Source of the DNA: Clostridiales bacterium
GTDB lineage: Bacteria; Bacillota; Clostridia; Clostridiales; Clostridiaceae
NCBI GenBank assembly: GCA_012519155.1
Contig: JAAYQS010000197.1
Location: forward strand, 1-33,646
Reading direction: 5' to 3'
DNA: 33,646 nt
Shown: piece after piece, positions 17,199 to 25,431 of the stretch
Position numbering within the stretch: the first letter of the stretch is position 1
Layout: every line of letters starts with the position of its first letter
Made by a program: the position numbers and the translations under genes
The notes under the pieces: model-generated
The model's database searches: none
What the model was told of the DNA's origin: nothing
Seen by the model: only the letters and a program-made list of their open reading frames with translations

Positions 17199-17998
17199 TC
17201 TAGCAATTTAAATACTCTCTCTTTAAGTATCGGATGAAGCTTAAAGGGAGCAATTTCATTTAATGGTTTAAGTACAAATTCTCTTTCCTCCATTCTTGGA
17301 TGAGGAAGTGTAACAAATTCATCAGAAGATACTAAATCATCAAAAAATATTATATCAAGATCAATTATTCTTGGTCCCCATTTAACTTTTCTTTCTCTTT
17401 TCATGTCCTTTTCTATAGATAAAAGTACCTTCATAAGCTCTCTTTCATCAAATATGGTATTTATTTTTAAGGCACCATTTAAAAACTCTTCCTGATCTAA
17501 ATAGCCCCATGGCTCTGTTTTTATAAAAGTTGATTTTTTTTCTACTGTAATTTCATTGTAACTTTCAAGTCTTTTTATTGCTTCATTTAAATTAGCTTCT
17601 TTATTACCTATGTTACTTCCAATAGAAAGATAAACTTCATGACTGCTTCTTTGTATATTTACTGCGGCATACTTAACAGATCTTCCTATAGGTGCAAAAG
17701 GTTTTTTTAATGTAACACTACACTTTTTTACTGATGGATAAGTTATAAGTATATATTTGCATACTTTATCTGCAGCGGTTTCTATAAGATCATAGCTTTT
17801 TTCTTTAAGAAGTTTTTCCACTTCTAAAGAAAGAGCTCCATAATTAATAGTTTTATTTAAATCATCGTAAGCCGCAGCTTCTTTTATGTCTGTTTCAAGT
17901 TCAAGATCTACTACAAATTTTTGCCCTAAAGCCTTTTCTTCTTTAAATACTCCGTGATTTGCAAAAATCTCTAAATCTTTAACAATTATCTTATCCAT
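17177..17998 (-). CDS. folBK: Bifunctional dihydroneopterin aldolase / HPPK
   Basis: Fusion of two folate enzymes, 273 residues. Residues 1 to about 117 are dihydroneopterin aldolase (FolB: ANHGVFKEEKALGQKF, NYGALSLEVEKLL, VTLKKPFAPI), which releases glycolaldehyde to give 6-hydroxymethyl-dihydropterin. Residues about 122-270 are 6-hydroxymethyl-dihydropterin pyrophosphokinase (FolK: LSIGSNIGNKEANL, KTEPWGYLDQEEFLNGA, RKVKWGPRIIDLDIIFF, LPHPRM), which activates the product with ATP. Both halves look complete. The start is 2 bases after folP, with the AGGAAGG ribosome binding site inside the folP end. It is the last gene of the folate operon. Joining two consecutive enzymes is known in several Firmicutes. 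Confidence 0.95.
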   Translation of the reverse strand: MDKIIVKDLEIFANHGVFKEEKALGQKFVVDLELETDIKEAAAYDDLNKTINYGALSLEVEKLLKEKSYDLIETAADKVCKYILITYPSVKKCSVTLKKPFAPIGRSVKYAAVNIQRSSHEVYLSIGSNIGNKEANLNEAIKRLESYNEITVEKKSTFIKTEPWGYLDQEEFLNGALKINTIFDERELMKVLLSIEKDMKRERKVKWGPRIIDLDIIFFDDLVSSDEFVTLPHPRMEEREFVLKPLNEIAPFKLHPILKERVFKLLEKLRIKD

Positions 17999-18000
17999 AA

Positions 18001-18822
18001 TTACCTTCCTACTTGCAATATTTTATCTGTCATAACAGCTGCTCTTTTATTTTCTAGAACATCATGCACCCTTATAAATTCACAGCCTTTCATTATTCCC
18101 ATTACTGTTGTTGCAATAGTTCCTTCTAATCTATTATTTACATCAGTATCAAGAGCTAATCCTATCATTGATTTTCTAGAAGTTCCAAGAAGCACCGGAA
18201 GCTCTAAAGTTTTTATTTTTTCTAGATTATTCATAACTGTTAAATTTTCTTCGTAAGTTTTAGCAAAGCCTATTCCTGGATCTAATATTATATTTTCTCT
18301 TTTAACTCCAGCTTCCATAGCTATATGTATGCTATCTATTAAATCCATTAAAACATCATTCATTAAATTATTGTATTTAGGATTTTCCCTATTATGTGTT
18401 AATATACATGGAACATTAAATTCTGCTGTTACTTTTGCTATTTCAGGTTCCTTTTTAAATCCCCATACATCATTTACCATATCTGCTCCTGCTTCTAAAG
18501 CTTTTCTTGCTGTCCCAGCCTTATATGTATCTATTGATACCGGAATATCAAATTTTTCTTTTACAGCTTTTATAATAGGAACTACTCTTTTTATTTCTTC
18601 TTCTTCAGATACTTTTTCAAAATTAGGTCTTGTTGATTCACCACCAATATCTATAATATCTGCTCCATCTTTTATCATTTTATCTACTCTTTCTAGGGCT
18701 GTATCTAAATTATTAAATTTGCCTCCATCTGAAAATGAGTCTGGAGTAAAATTAAGTATTCCCATTATATATGTTCTTTCACCTAATACAAATTCCCTAT
18801 TTCCAATTTTCAAATTAATCAT
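18001..18822 (-). CDS. folP: Dihydropteroate synthase
   Basis: Enzyme of 273 residues, the sulfonamide target, which condenses the activated pterin from FolK with p-aminobenzoate from PabABC. Motifs in order: MGILNFTPDSFSDGG (about 20-34), DIIDIGGESTRPN (about 55-67), SIDTYKAGTARKALEAGADM then NDVWG, ILDPGIGFAKTYEENL, LLGTSRKSMIG with the substrate-binding Lys/Ser pair, and the terminal RVHDV. Length is normal. The ATG follows AAAAGGAAG and is 12 bases after the HD gene; folBK follows after 2 bases. Confidence 0.96.
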   Translation of the reverse strand: MINLKIGNREFVLGERTYIMGILNFTPDSFSDGGKFNNLDTALERVDKMIKDGADIIDIGGESTRPNFEKVSEEEEIKRVVPIIKAVKEKFDIPVSIDTYKAGTARKALEAGADMVNDVWGFKKEPEIAKVTAEFNVPCILTHNRENPKYNNLMNDVLMDLIDSIHIAMEAGVKRENIILDPGIGFAKTYEENLTVMNNLEKIKTLELPVLLGTSRKSMIGLALDTDVNNRLEGTIATTVMGIMKGCEFIRVHDVLENKRAAVMTDKILQVGR

Positions 18823-18834
18823 CTTCCTTTTATG

Positions 18835-19371
18835 TTATATTTTAATTTTAAAATTCTTTTTATTTTCGTCCCAATAGCACATATTTACTGCATCACAATC
18901 AAAACAATTTCTTGATTCCTTGTCGCTTGATAATATAATTTCAGAAAGCTTAATTATATCATTTAAATCATCATCTAAAATGTCCTCTTCATTATGAAAA
19001 AATTCATAATCATTTGATTTTTTTCTATGATTTAAAATTGCATTTACTATTTGATTTTTTTCTTTTGTAGTGAAGGTAGTTTCATTTAAAATTTCTTTAG
19101 CTATTTTTACACCTGCTACATTATGAGGTATATCATGTTTATATTCGTCTACTCTGCCTAAATCATGCAAAAGAGCAGCTGCATATATTACTTCTTTAGA
19201 AAATTTAAAATTATTTTCAAGAACCTTAATATATGATATTCTTGCAACATCTAGAGAATGATCTATTCCATGTTTGCAAAAGATTCTATTCTTTTCAAGC
19301 CTTTTTAATTCTGATACATATTCTATGAATTTTTTGCTTTTTAGTATTTCATTAACTCTATCCAAAGTCAT
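18835..19371 (-). CDS. HD-domain hydrolase inside the folate operon
   Basis: Protein of 178 residues with an HD metal-dependent phosphohydrolase domain: His38 in HGIDHSLDVARI, His69-Asp70 in ALLHDLGR, and His83 in IPHNVAGVKIA, followed by ILNHRKKS. The C-terminus has a three-cysteine cluster (Cys156, Cys159, Cys165: NCFDCDAVNMC) that may bind a metal. Its ATG overlaps the folE TAA (TAATG), and the ribosome binding site AAGGATAGG is inside folE, so the two are translationally coupled. HD proteins cut phosphate esters. Its place between FolE and the later steps makes it a candidate for the missing removal of phosphate from dihydroneopterin triphosphate, but this is inference from position only. 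A general nucleotide-turnover role is the alternative. Confidence 0.8.
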   Translation of the reverse strand: MTLDRVNEILKSKKFIEYVSELKRLEKNRIFCKHGIDHSLDVARISYIKVLENNFKFSKEVIYAAALLHDLGRVDEYKHDIPHNVAGVKIAKEILNETTFTTKEKNQIVNAILNHRKKSNDYEFFHNEEDILDDDLNDIIKLSEIILSSDKESRNCFDCDAVNMCYWDENKKNFKIKI

Positions 19372-19931
19372 TACCTATCCTTAATTAATGATAGTACTTC
19401 TTTTCTTAAATTATAATCCTCTTTAAACTGACCCCTATATGTAGTAGTCATAGTTTTAGTACCTGGTTTTTTCACACCTCTCATAGTCATACACATATGT
19501 TCTGCTTCAATTACTACCATAACGCCCTTTGCATCTAAATATTTCATTATCGCATCTGCAATTTCCTTTGTAAGTCTTTCTTGAAGTTGTGGCTTTTTAG
19601 CATATACCTCTACAGTTCTTGCAAGTTTAGAAAGACCTGCCACCCTACCATTTGGAATGTATGCTATATGCACCTTGCCATAAAAAGGCACTAAATGATG
19701 TTCGCACATAGAATAGAAAGTAATGTCTTTTTCAAGTACTAAATCATCACTATCAACTTTAAATGTCTTTTGCAAATGTTCTTTAGCCTCTTTATTTATT
19801 CCAGAAAATATTTCTTCATACATTCTAGCTATTCTGTCAGGAGTTTCTACAAGACCTTCTCTATTTACATCCTCACCTATAGCTTCTAATATAAGTTTTA
19901 CACCTTCACGTACTTTTTCTTTGTTTACCAT
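19371..19931 (-). CDS. folE: GTP cyclohydrolase I
   Basis: Enzyme of 186 residues that converts GTP to dihydroneopterin triphosphate, the first pterin step. Zinc ligands can be placed at Cys76 and His79 in MCEHHLVPF and Cys147 in [36 protein letters not shown] and [11 protein letters not shown] are further signatures. Length is typical. The ATG is 3 bases after pabC; its GGAGG ribosome binding site lies within the last codons of pabC. The stop overlaps the HD gene start. Confidence 0.97.
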   Translation of the reverse strand: MVNKEKVREGVKLILEAIGEDVNREGLVETPDRIARMYEEIFSGINKEAKEHLQKTFKVDSDDLVLEKDITFYSMCEHHLVPFYGKVHIAYIPNGRVAGLSKLARTVEVYAKKPQLQERLTKEIADAIMKYLDAKGVMVVIEAEHMCMTMRGVKKPGTKTMTTTYRGQFKEDYNLRKEVLSLIKDR

Positions 19932-19934
19932 TTT

Positions 19935-20690
19935 CTACCTCCAAGATGTATATTTATTTATAGTTTCTTCATATGCTGCCATAATACATTTAGCTTTATT
20001 TATTTGTGAATATTTTATATTATTGAGTCTTTTAACACTCATTATTCCCATTAAGCTATTTGTTAAAAATACTTCATCTGCATTTTCAATTTCTTCTTTA
20101 CTAATAGCTTTTTCCTCTACCTCATAATTCTTTACTATCCAATTTCTTATTATACCACTTAAGAGTCCTTGATTTTTATCAGGAGTAAAAATTTTATCAT
20201 TCTTAACTATAAAAATATTAGCACAACTACTTTCAGAAATAAAACCTTTTTCGTTTAAAAATATAACATCATTATATCCAGCTTTTACTGCCTTTTGTTT
20301 TTCTATTATATTTTCTATATAATTTATTGATTTAATTTTAGACAATATAGATGTAGTATTTCTCAAAACACTGCTATAGGTTATATTAAATCCTTTTTCA
20401 TAGCTTTCTCTATTGTAAGGACTTTTTCTTTCTGTTATTATTATATTTTTTTCAGTTACTAATATTTTTACAGCACCATTTATAAATTTATTTGAATTTA
20501 TAAAATCTAACAACTTTTCCTCTTCTAATTCTTCCATATTTAAAATTTTCATAGAAGATTTAAGTCTTGATATATGTTCACTTAAAAAAGCAAGCTTTCC
20601 ATTTGAATATATGGTTTCAAAAACTCCTCTTCCAAAAAATACTCCATCATCTAAGTTAATTCTGTCCTTATTATATATTATCTCCCTCAT
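19935..20690 (-). CDS. pabC: Aminodeoxychorismate lyase
   Basis: PLP enzyme of 251 residues, fold type IV, releasing pyruvate from 4-amino-4-deoxychorismate to give p-aminobenzoate. It shows DDGVFFGRGVFETI near the N-terminus, Lys120 in IKSINYIEN as the likely PLP lysine, NDVIFLNEKGFISESSCANIF (shown here as DVIFLNEKGF then ISESSCANIF) and the C-terminal EVFLTNSLMGIMSV. D-amino-acid and branched-chain aminotransferases share the fold, but the position after pabA and pabB decides the call. The start follows GAGGTG, 12 bases after pabB. Confidence 0.92.
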   Translation of the reverse strand: MREIIYNKDRINLDDGVFFGRGVFETIYSNGKLAFLSEHISRLKSSMKILNMEELEEEKLLDFINSNKFINGAVKILVTEKNIIITERKSPYNRESYEKGFNITYSSVLRNTTSILSKIKSINYIENIIEKQKAVKAGYNDVIFLNEKGFISESSCANIFIVKNDKIFTPDKNQGLLSGIIRNWIVKNYEVEEKAISKEEIENADEVFLTNSLMGIMSVKRLNNIKYSQINKAKCIMAAYEETINKYTSWR

Positions 20691-20702
20691 TTTAACACCT
20701 CT

Positions 20703-22067
20703 TTAATTAGTTATACCTAACGCTCTAATAAGTGCTTTCCCCTTATCTATAGTTTCAAGCCATTCATCTTTTTTTACAGATTCATAAGTAATGCCTCCAC
20801 CTACACCAAAAATGACCTTTTTATCTTTTTTTAGTATAGTTCTTATAACAATATTAAAATCTGCATTTCCCCTTAAATCAAAATATCCTATTATTCCAGT
20901 GTATATACCACGATTTGATTTTTCAAGTTCATTTATAATTTCCATAGCACGAAGTTTTGGTGCACCTGTAATTGACCCACCAGGGAAACATTCTCTTATA
21001 CAATCAACAGATGATATATTATCCTTTAAAATTCCTTCTACTGTAGAAACAAGATGAAACACTGTATCATATTCTTCTATTTTAAAAAGTTCCGGTACCT
21101 TTACAGTATTTGCTTTGCACACTTTACTTAAATCATTTCTTTCAAGGTCCACAATCATTAAAAGTTCTGATTTATCCTTTTCTGAATTTAAAAGTTCATT
21201 TCTTAATATATTATCTTCTTCTTTTGTACTTCCTCTAGGTCTTGTACCTTTAATAGGTCTTGTAATAACCTTTTTATTCACAATATTCAAAAATCTTTCT
21301 GGAGAAGATGAAATTATTTGAAAATCCTTGTAATTCATAAAGGCTGAAAAGGGTGCTTTATTTATTTTTCTAAGTTCTTCATATATTGAAAATGCTTTTT
21401 TATTTGTATTACCTTCTACCCTTCTTGTCATATTTGTTACATAAACATGACCATCTTTTATATACTCAATTAGTTTGTCTAAAGCTCCTATATAGCTTTC
21501 TTCATTAAAATCAGATTCAACGCTTACTGTATCTTTCTCTAAAATTTCTTCACTTATAATTTTATAATTATTTTTTATTATATCTAAAATATTTTCATTA
21601 TATATTCCAAGAGAAGATATATATGTTTTTTTATTTATAAGATCAAATATAATTATATTATCATAAAGAGCAAATATTGCTTCTGGAATTACTTCTTCTT
21701 TTATATTTAAATTATCACTGAAGCTTGAATAATTCATTCCATTTCCAAGAGCTAAATCATAAGACATATAACCAACTAATCCTGATACAAAAGGAATATC
21801 TGATTCATAATAAATTTTATAAGTTTCTACAAGCTTGTTAAGTTCATAAAAGAAATCACAAGGATTTTTCTTTTTTCCATCAACCAAAAGTTCATCCTTC
21901 CTTTTTACAAGCTTTTTTATAGGATTTAATGCAATAAATGAAAATCTTGATAAATTTTCATCTTCCTTTGAACTATCAAGAAATATTGAATCTTCCCTAT
22001 TTTTAAAAATATTATATACATAAAAAGGCTCATAGTATTTGTTAATCATTTCTATTTTAAATTTCAT
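20703..22067 (-). CDS. pabB: Aminodeoxychorismate synthase, large component
   Basis: Chorismate-binding enzyme of 454 residues that, with PabA-supplied ammonia, makes 4-amino-4-deoxychorismate. Key blocks: NLSRFSFIALNP near the N-terminus; TRPIKGTRPRG, whose lysine is the hallmark that separates PabB from anthranilate synthase TrpE (PIAGT); LLMIVDLERNDL; ECFPGGSITGAPKLRAMEII; and FGVGGGITYES. Length is normal. The first codons overlap the last 11 bases of pabA, and the ribosome binding site AGAGG is within pabA, so the two subunits are translationally coupled. Confidence 0.96.
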   Translation of the reverse strand: MKFKIEMINKYYEPFYVYNIFKNREDSIFLDSSKEDENLSRFSFIALNPIKKLVKRKDELLVDGKKKNPCDFFYELNKLVETYKIYYESDIPFVSGLVGYMSYDLALGNGMNYSSFSDNLNIKEEVIPEAIFALYDNIIIFDLINKKTYISSLGIYNENILDIIKNNYKIISEEILEKDTVSVESDFNEESYIGALDKLIEYIKDGHVYVTNMTRRVEGNTNKKAFSIYEELRKINKAPFSAFMNYKDFQIISSSPERFLNIVNKKVITRPIKGTRPRGSTKEEDNILRNELLNSEKDKSELLMIVDLERNDLSKVCKANTVKVPELFKIEEYDTVFHLVSTVEGILKDNISSVDCIRECFPGGSITGAPKLRAMEIINELEKSNRGIYTGIIGYFDLRGNADFNIVIRTILKKDKKVIFGVGGGITYESVKKDEWLETIDKGKALIRALGITN

Positions 22068-22647
22068 TTTTGAACCTCTTGCATTCTTTTATAAAATTTT
22101 TTAAAAGTTTATGACCATTATCTGTAAGATGTGCTTCCGGATGAAACTGCACACCAAATATAGGATATTTTTTATGTTTTACAGCCATAATAACACCATC
22201 CTTTGTTTTTGCTATAATATCTAATTCACTTAACTTATTGGGATTTTCTTCTATAACAAGTGAATGATACCTAGTAACCTTAAAGGGATTATTAATACCT
22301 TCAAATATACCTTTACCATTATGATATATTTCACTTACCTTGCCATGATATGGCCTTTTTCCCCTTTTTATATTATATCCATAATATTTACCTATACATT
22401 GATGTCCAAGACAAATACCTAGAATTGGTATTTTACCTTGATATTTTTCAATAATTTTAAGAGAAAGACCAGCTTCATTAGGGCTTTTAGGACCCGGTGA
22501 AATAACAATTCCATCATATTTTTTATCTAAAGGTATGTTTATGTCTATTTTGTTATTTTTTACAACATGTACTTCTTCATTAAGTTCTTCAAAATATCTT
22601 ACAAGATTATATACAAATGAATCATAATTATCTATCATCAATATCAA
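22057..22647 (-). CDS. pabA: Aminodeoxychorismate synthase, glutamine amidotransferase component
   Basis: Class I glutamine amidotransferase of 196 residues. It begins MILMIDNYDSFVYNL, has the nucleophile cysteine in GICLGHQCIG (about residue 80), and the His-Glu of the triad in GVQFHPEAHLT. It supplies ammonia to PabB; in some Firmicutes the same subunit also serves anthranilate synthase. The start codon is TTG at 22647, chosen because AAGGTGA lies 7 bases upstream; the internal ATG three codons later has worse spacing. It is the first gene of the seven-gene folate operon, whose promoter lies about 85 bases upstream. Confidence 0.95.
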   Translation of the reverse strand: MILMIDNYDSFVYNLVRYFEELNEEVHVVKNNKIDINIPLDKKYDGIVISPGPKSPNEAGLSLKIIEKYQGKIPILGICLGHQCIGKYYGYNIKRGKRPYHGKVSEIYHNGKGIFEGINNPFKVTRYHSLVIEENPNKLSELDIIAKTKDGVIMAVKHKKYPIFGVQFHPEAHLTDNGHKLLKNFIKECKRFKNEI

Positions 22648-22693
22648 TTTTATATCACCTTATTATATTATTTAAAATGGTTTTAGATAATAT

Positions 22694-22715
22694 TATAATG
22701 TATAATTACATTATA
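22694..22715. promoter_or_regulatory. Inverted repeat, candidate operator of the folate operon
   Basis: Perfect 9-bp arms TATAATGTA/TACATTATA around TAAT, in the 140-base gap between the divergent folate operon and PHP gene. It falls 10-30 bases downstream of the predicted pabA transcription start, a fitting place for a repressor, but AT-rich palindromes arise easily by chance. Confidence 0.4.
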
Positions 22716-22731
22716 AATATATCAATTATAG

Positions 22732-22761
22732 ATTATAACATAAAAGCGCAAGTTTTGTCGC
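22732..22761 (-). promoter_or_regulatory. Promoter of the folate operon
   Basis: On the minus strand, a -35-like GCGACA, about 18 bases, then the extended -10 TGTTATAAT. No other good promoter was seen inside the operon. Confidence 0.55.
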
Positions 22762-22787
22762 AATTTTAAATATTAGGAGGATAATTT

Positions 22788-23624
22788 ATGCAAAAGGTTG
22801 ATTTTCACACCCACTCAACATGCTCTGATGGACTTTTATCACCAAAGGATATGGTAAAAAGAGCAAAAGAAAAAGGGTTAAACTACTATGCACTTACAGA
22901 TCATGATACTACTCTTGGACTTTGTGAAGCTATTAATGAGGCTAAGAATCTAGGAATAAATTTTATTCCAGGAATAGAACTTTCAACAGATTATAATAAC
23001 GAAAGTATACATATACTTGGATATTTTAAAGATAAATCTTTTTTAGATAAAGAACTTTTAGATTTTTTGGATAAGTTAAAAAATAGAAGAACAATTCGTG
23101 CTAAAGAAATGATACAAAAATTAGAAAGTGAATTTAATATACATATTTCTTTTGAAAATGTATTAAAAAGAAGTAATGGAGTTATCGCAAGACCTCATAT
23201 AGCTCACGAAATAATTGACTCTTCTTATAACTACACCCTTGATGAAATATTTGAAAAATTAATAGGAAAAGACTGCAAGGCTTACGTTCCTACTACAAAA
23301 ATAACTACAGAAGAAGGTATAAGTTTTTTAAAAAGACATAATGCTTTAGTATTTTTAGCACATCCTATACTTATTAACAAATCACCTATATCAGATTTTC
23401 TTAATATGGACTTCGATGGTATAGAAGGCATTTATTTTCAAAATACAAAAGAATTTGAAGAAAAAATAATTAATGTTGCAAAAGAGAAAGAACTTCTTAT
23501 AAGTGCAGGTTCTGATTTCCACGGAGATTTAATAAATGATACAAAACATGGGGATATTGGATGCATAAGCAATAGATATAATGATGAATTTCTAAAGGAA
23601 TTTTTGAAGAAATTAATGAATTAA
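22788..23624 (+). CDS. PHP-domain phosphoesterase (TrpH/RNase AM family)
   Basis: Protein of 278 residues of the polymerase-and-histidinol-phosphatase superfamily, nearest in layout to E. coli TrpH/YciV, which hydrolyses 3',5'-nucleoside bisphosphates and short RNA 5' ends. Metal-binding motifs in order: VDFHTHSTCSDG (His7, His9), LTDHDT, IPGIELS, ARPHIAHEI with an inserted lid segment before it, FLAHPIL, and SAGSDFHGD. The start has TAGGAGGA 7 bases before it. It is divergent from the folate operon and shares its control region; a functional link is not evident. The family is confident; the exact substrate is inferred. Confidence 0.85.
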   Translation: MQKVDFHTHSTCSDGLLSPKDMVKRAKEKGLNYYALTDHDTTLGLCEAINEAKNLGINFIPGIELSTDYNNESIHILGYFKDKSFLDKELLDFLDKLKNRRTIRAKEMIQKLESEFNIHISFENVLKRSNGVIARPHIAHEIIDSSYNYTLDEIFEKLIGKDCKAYVPTTKITTEEGISFLKRHNALVFLAHPILINKSPISDFLNMDFDGIEGIYFQNTKEFEEKIINVAKEKELLISAGSDFHGDLINDTKHGDIGCISNRYNDEFLKEFLKKLMN

Positions 23625-23649
23625 GGCTGACTTTAAGCGCAGTGCAAAA

Positions 23650-23690
23650 GCCACTTAATTCTTCATTATTTATTATAAGAATTAAGTGGC
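23650..23690. terminator. Hairpin between convergent PHP and aminopeptidase genes
   Basis: Perfect 14-bp stem GCCACTTAATTCTT/AAGAATTAAGTGGC, 13-base loop. On the minus strand it is followed by TTTT, on the plus strand by no T-run, so it suits the aminopeptidase gene better. Confidence 0.65.
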
Positions 23691-23711
23691 CATATTGTCA
23701 CGCTAGCTTAA

Positions 23712-25103
23712 TTAGGCATTAATAAGAAATGCCTTATATGCTTTATATGTTTCAAAAATATCAGCTTTACTTGACACTTCATATGGTGCATGCATATTAT
23801 GAAGTGCAACACCACAATCAATTACTTCCATATTGTATGATGCTAGTATATATGCTATAGTACCACCACCGCCTTGGTCTACTTTTCCAAGTTCTGCTGT
23901 TTGAAATGATATATTATCTTTATCAAGTATATCTCTAAGCTCTGCTATGTATTCAGCATTAGCATCATTACAACCAGATTTACCTCTAGCTCCTGTATAT
24001 TTATTAAATACTATTCCATGACCAAAGTAAGCAGCATTCTTCTTTTCCATTACAGATGGATAATTTGGATCATATGCAGCACTTACATCTGATGATAACA
24101 TCTTTGAATTTTTCAAGACTCTTCTAAGTTTAAGTTCTGAATATTCTCCTTTTCTATCCATTACTTCTGCTACTGTATTTTCAAAAAATCTTGATTGCAT
24201 TCCAGTAGCGCCAACACTTCCTATTTCTTCCTTATCTACTAAAAGGCATACACATGTTCTATCTACATCTTTTATATCCATCATTGCCATTAATGAAGTA
24301 TATGCACATACTCTATCATCTTGACCATAAGCCATAATCATACTTCTATCTATTCCATAATCTCTTGCTTTTCCAGCTGGAACTATTTCAAGTTCTGCAG
24401 ACTTAAAGTCTTCTTCATCTATTCCATATTTTTCATCTAAAAGTTTTAAGATATTATTTTTCACTTTTTCTTTCTCTTTATCCTTACCATTTAAAGGTAT
24501 GCTTCCAATTAATACATTTAAATCTTCACCTTCAACTACCTTATTACCTTTCTTTTCAAGTTGTGTTTGAGATAAATGTACTAAAAGATCAGATATTCCA
24601 ACTACTGGATCATCCTCATCCTCACCAATAACAACTGAAACTCTAGCACCATTTTTCTTAACTGCAACACCATGTATTGCTAAAGGTAATGTAACCCATT
24701 GATATTTTTTTATACCTCCATAGTAATGTGTATCAAAAAATGCTAATGAAGTATCTTCATAAAGCGGATTTTGTTTTAAATCAAGTCTTGGTGAATCAAT
24801 ATGAGCACCTAAAATTTTAAGACCATCTTCCATTGGTCTTGCACCTATAACAAATAACGCTAGAGCCTTTTCCATATTAATAGCATAAACTTTATCGCCA
24901 GGATTTAATGTTTCATTATTTTTTATAATTGTATCTAAATTTCTAAATCCATTTGCTTCAGCTATTCTTATTGATTCTTTAACACATTCTCTCTCAGTTT
25001 TACACCTTGACATAAATTTTTTATATTCATCACTAAATGCGAAAACTTCTTTTTTTTGCTTTTCAGTATACTTTTCCCATGCATTCTCTACTTTTTTATT
25101 CAT
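23712..25103 (-). CDS. M18 family aminopeptidase
   Basis: Cytoplasmic metallo-aminopeptidase of 463 residues that trims N-terminal residues from peptides; M18 enzymes form large dodecameric tetrahedra. Two-metal-site motifs are visible: GAHIDSPRLDL (His101, Asp103), AYGQDDRVCAY (bridging Asp), LVDKEEIGSVGATG (catalytic and metal Glu), SSDVSAAYDPN, and ALHNMHAPYEVSSKADI near the C-terminus, with GKVDQGGGGTIA before it. Length is normal for the family. The gene lies between two strong structures: the second copy of the dispersed repeat upstream and a hairpin downstream. Confidence 0.92.
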   Translation of the reverse strand: MNKKVENAWEKYTEKQKKEVFAFSDEYKKFMSRCKTERECVKESIRIAEANGFRNLDTIIKNNETLNPGDKVYAINMEKALALFVIGARPMEDGLKILGAHIDSPRLDLKQNPLYEDTSLAFFDTHYYGGIKKYQWVTLPLAIHGVAVKKNGARVSVVIGEDEDDPVVGISDLLVHLSQTQLEKKGNKVVEGEDLNVLIGSIPLNGKDKEKEKVKNNILKLLDEKYGIDEEDFKSAELEIVPAGKARDYGIDRSMIMAYGQDDRVCAYTSLMAMMDIKDVDRTCVCLLVDKEEIGSVGATGMQSRFFENTVAEVMDRKGEYSELKLRRVLKNSKMLSSDVSAAYDPNYPSVMEKKNAAYFGHGIVFNKYTGARGKSGCNDANAEYIAELRDILDKDNISFQTAELGKVDQGGGGTIAYILASYNMEVIDCGVALHNMHAPYEVSSKADIFETYKAYKAFLINA

Positions 25104-25189
25104 ATTACCATCTCCAACTCTATTATAATTTTTATAATATTATTTGTTACTCTTTTATATTAACACATTTCTATTTATTTTGTTAAATT

Positions 25190-25431
25190 GTGCCCTCAAT
25201 TATTTACTTCATTTCACTTTCTGTTCTTTATCACTTACAACTTCGATAATTAATAATTAAGAATTAAGAATTAAGAATTAATAATTAAGGACATTTTTGC
25301 TCCTTCCTCGCAAAAATTTTAATTATATATTGTATGGATGATGGATGGACAAGCTACAACTTCAAAGCCGATACCTAATCTCATACAAGAATCTAATTAT
25401 ACTAATGCTTTGAGCCTAACTATAATAATTA
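25190..25431 (-). repeat. Dispersed repeat, copy 2
   Basis: Second copy of the element at 1364-1604, in the same orientation, filling the gap between the hprK stop and the M18 gene. The main hairpin is at 25293-25300/25310-25317 (ATTTTTGC/GCAAAAAT); relative to copy 1 both arms differ by one paired base (A:T there, G:C here), so pairing is kept. The second stem CAAAGC/GCTTTG is at 25363-25368/25407-25412. The 7-mer array here mixes AATTAAT and AATTAAG units. Terminal inverted repeats AATTAATAATTA/TAATTATTAATT can be found. Read on the minus strand, the loop and stem form AAGGAGCAAAA before an ATG whose frame ends after seven codons. The rest of the gap up to 25104 holds nothing else I can identify. 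Confidence 0.75.

Noticed and set aside
18329..18877. Plus-strand open frame of 182 codons opposite folP
   Set aside because: It is antisense to the clearly recognised dihydroteroate (dihydropteroate) synthase gene, has no ribosome binding site, and its residue pattern is that of a mirrored gene.
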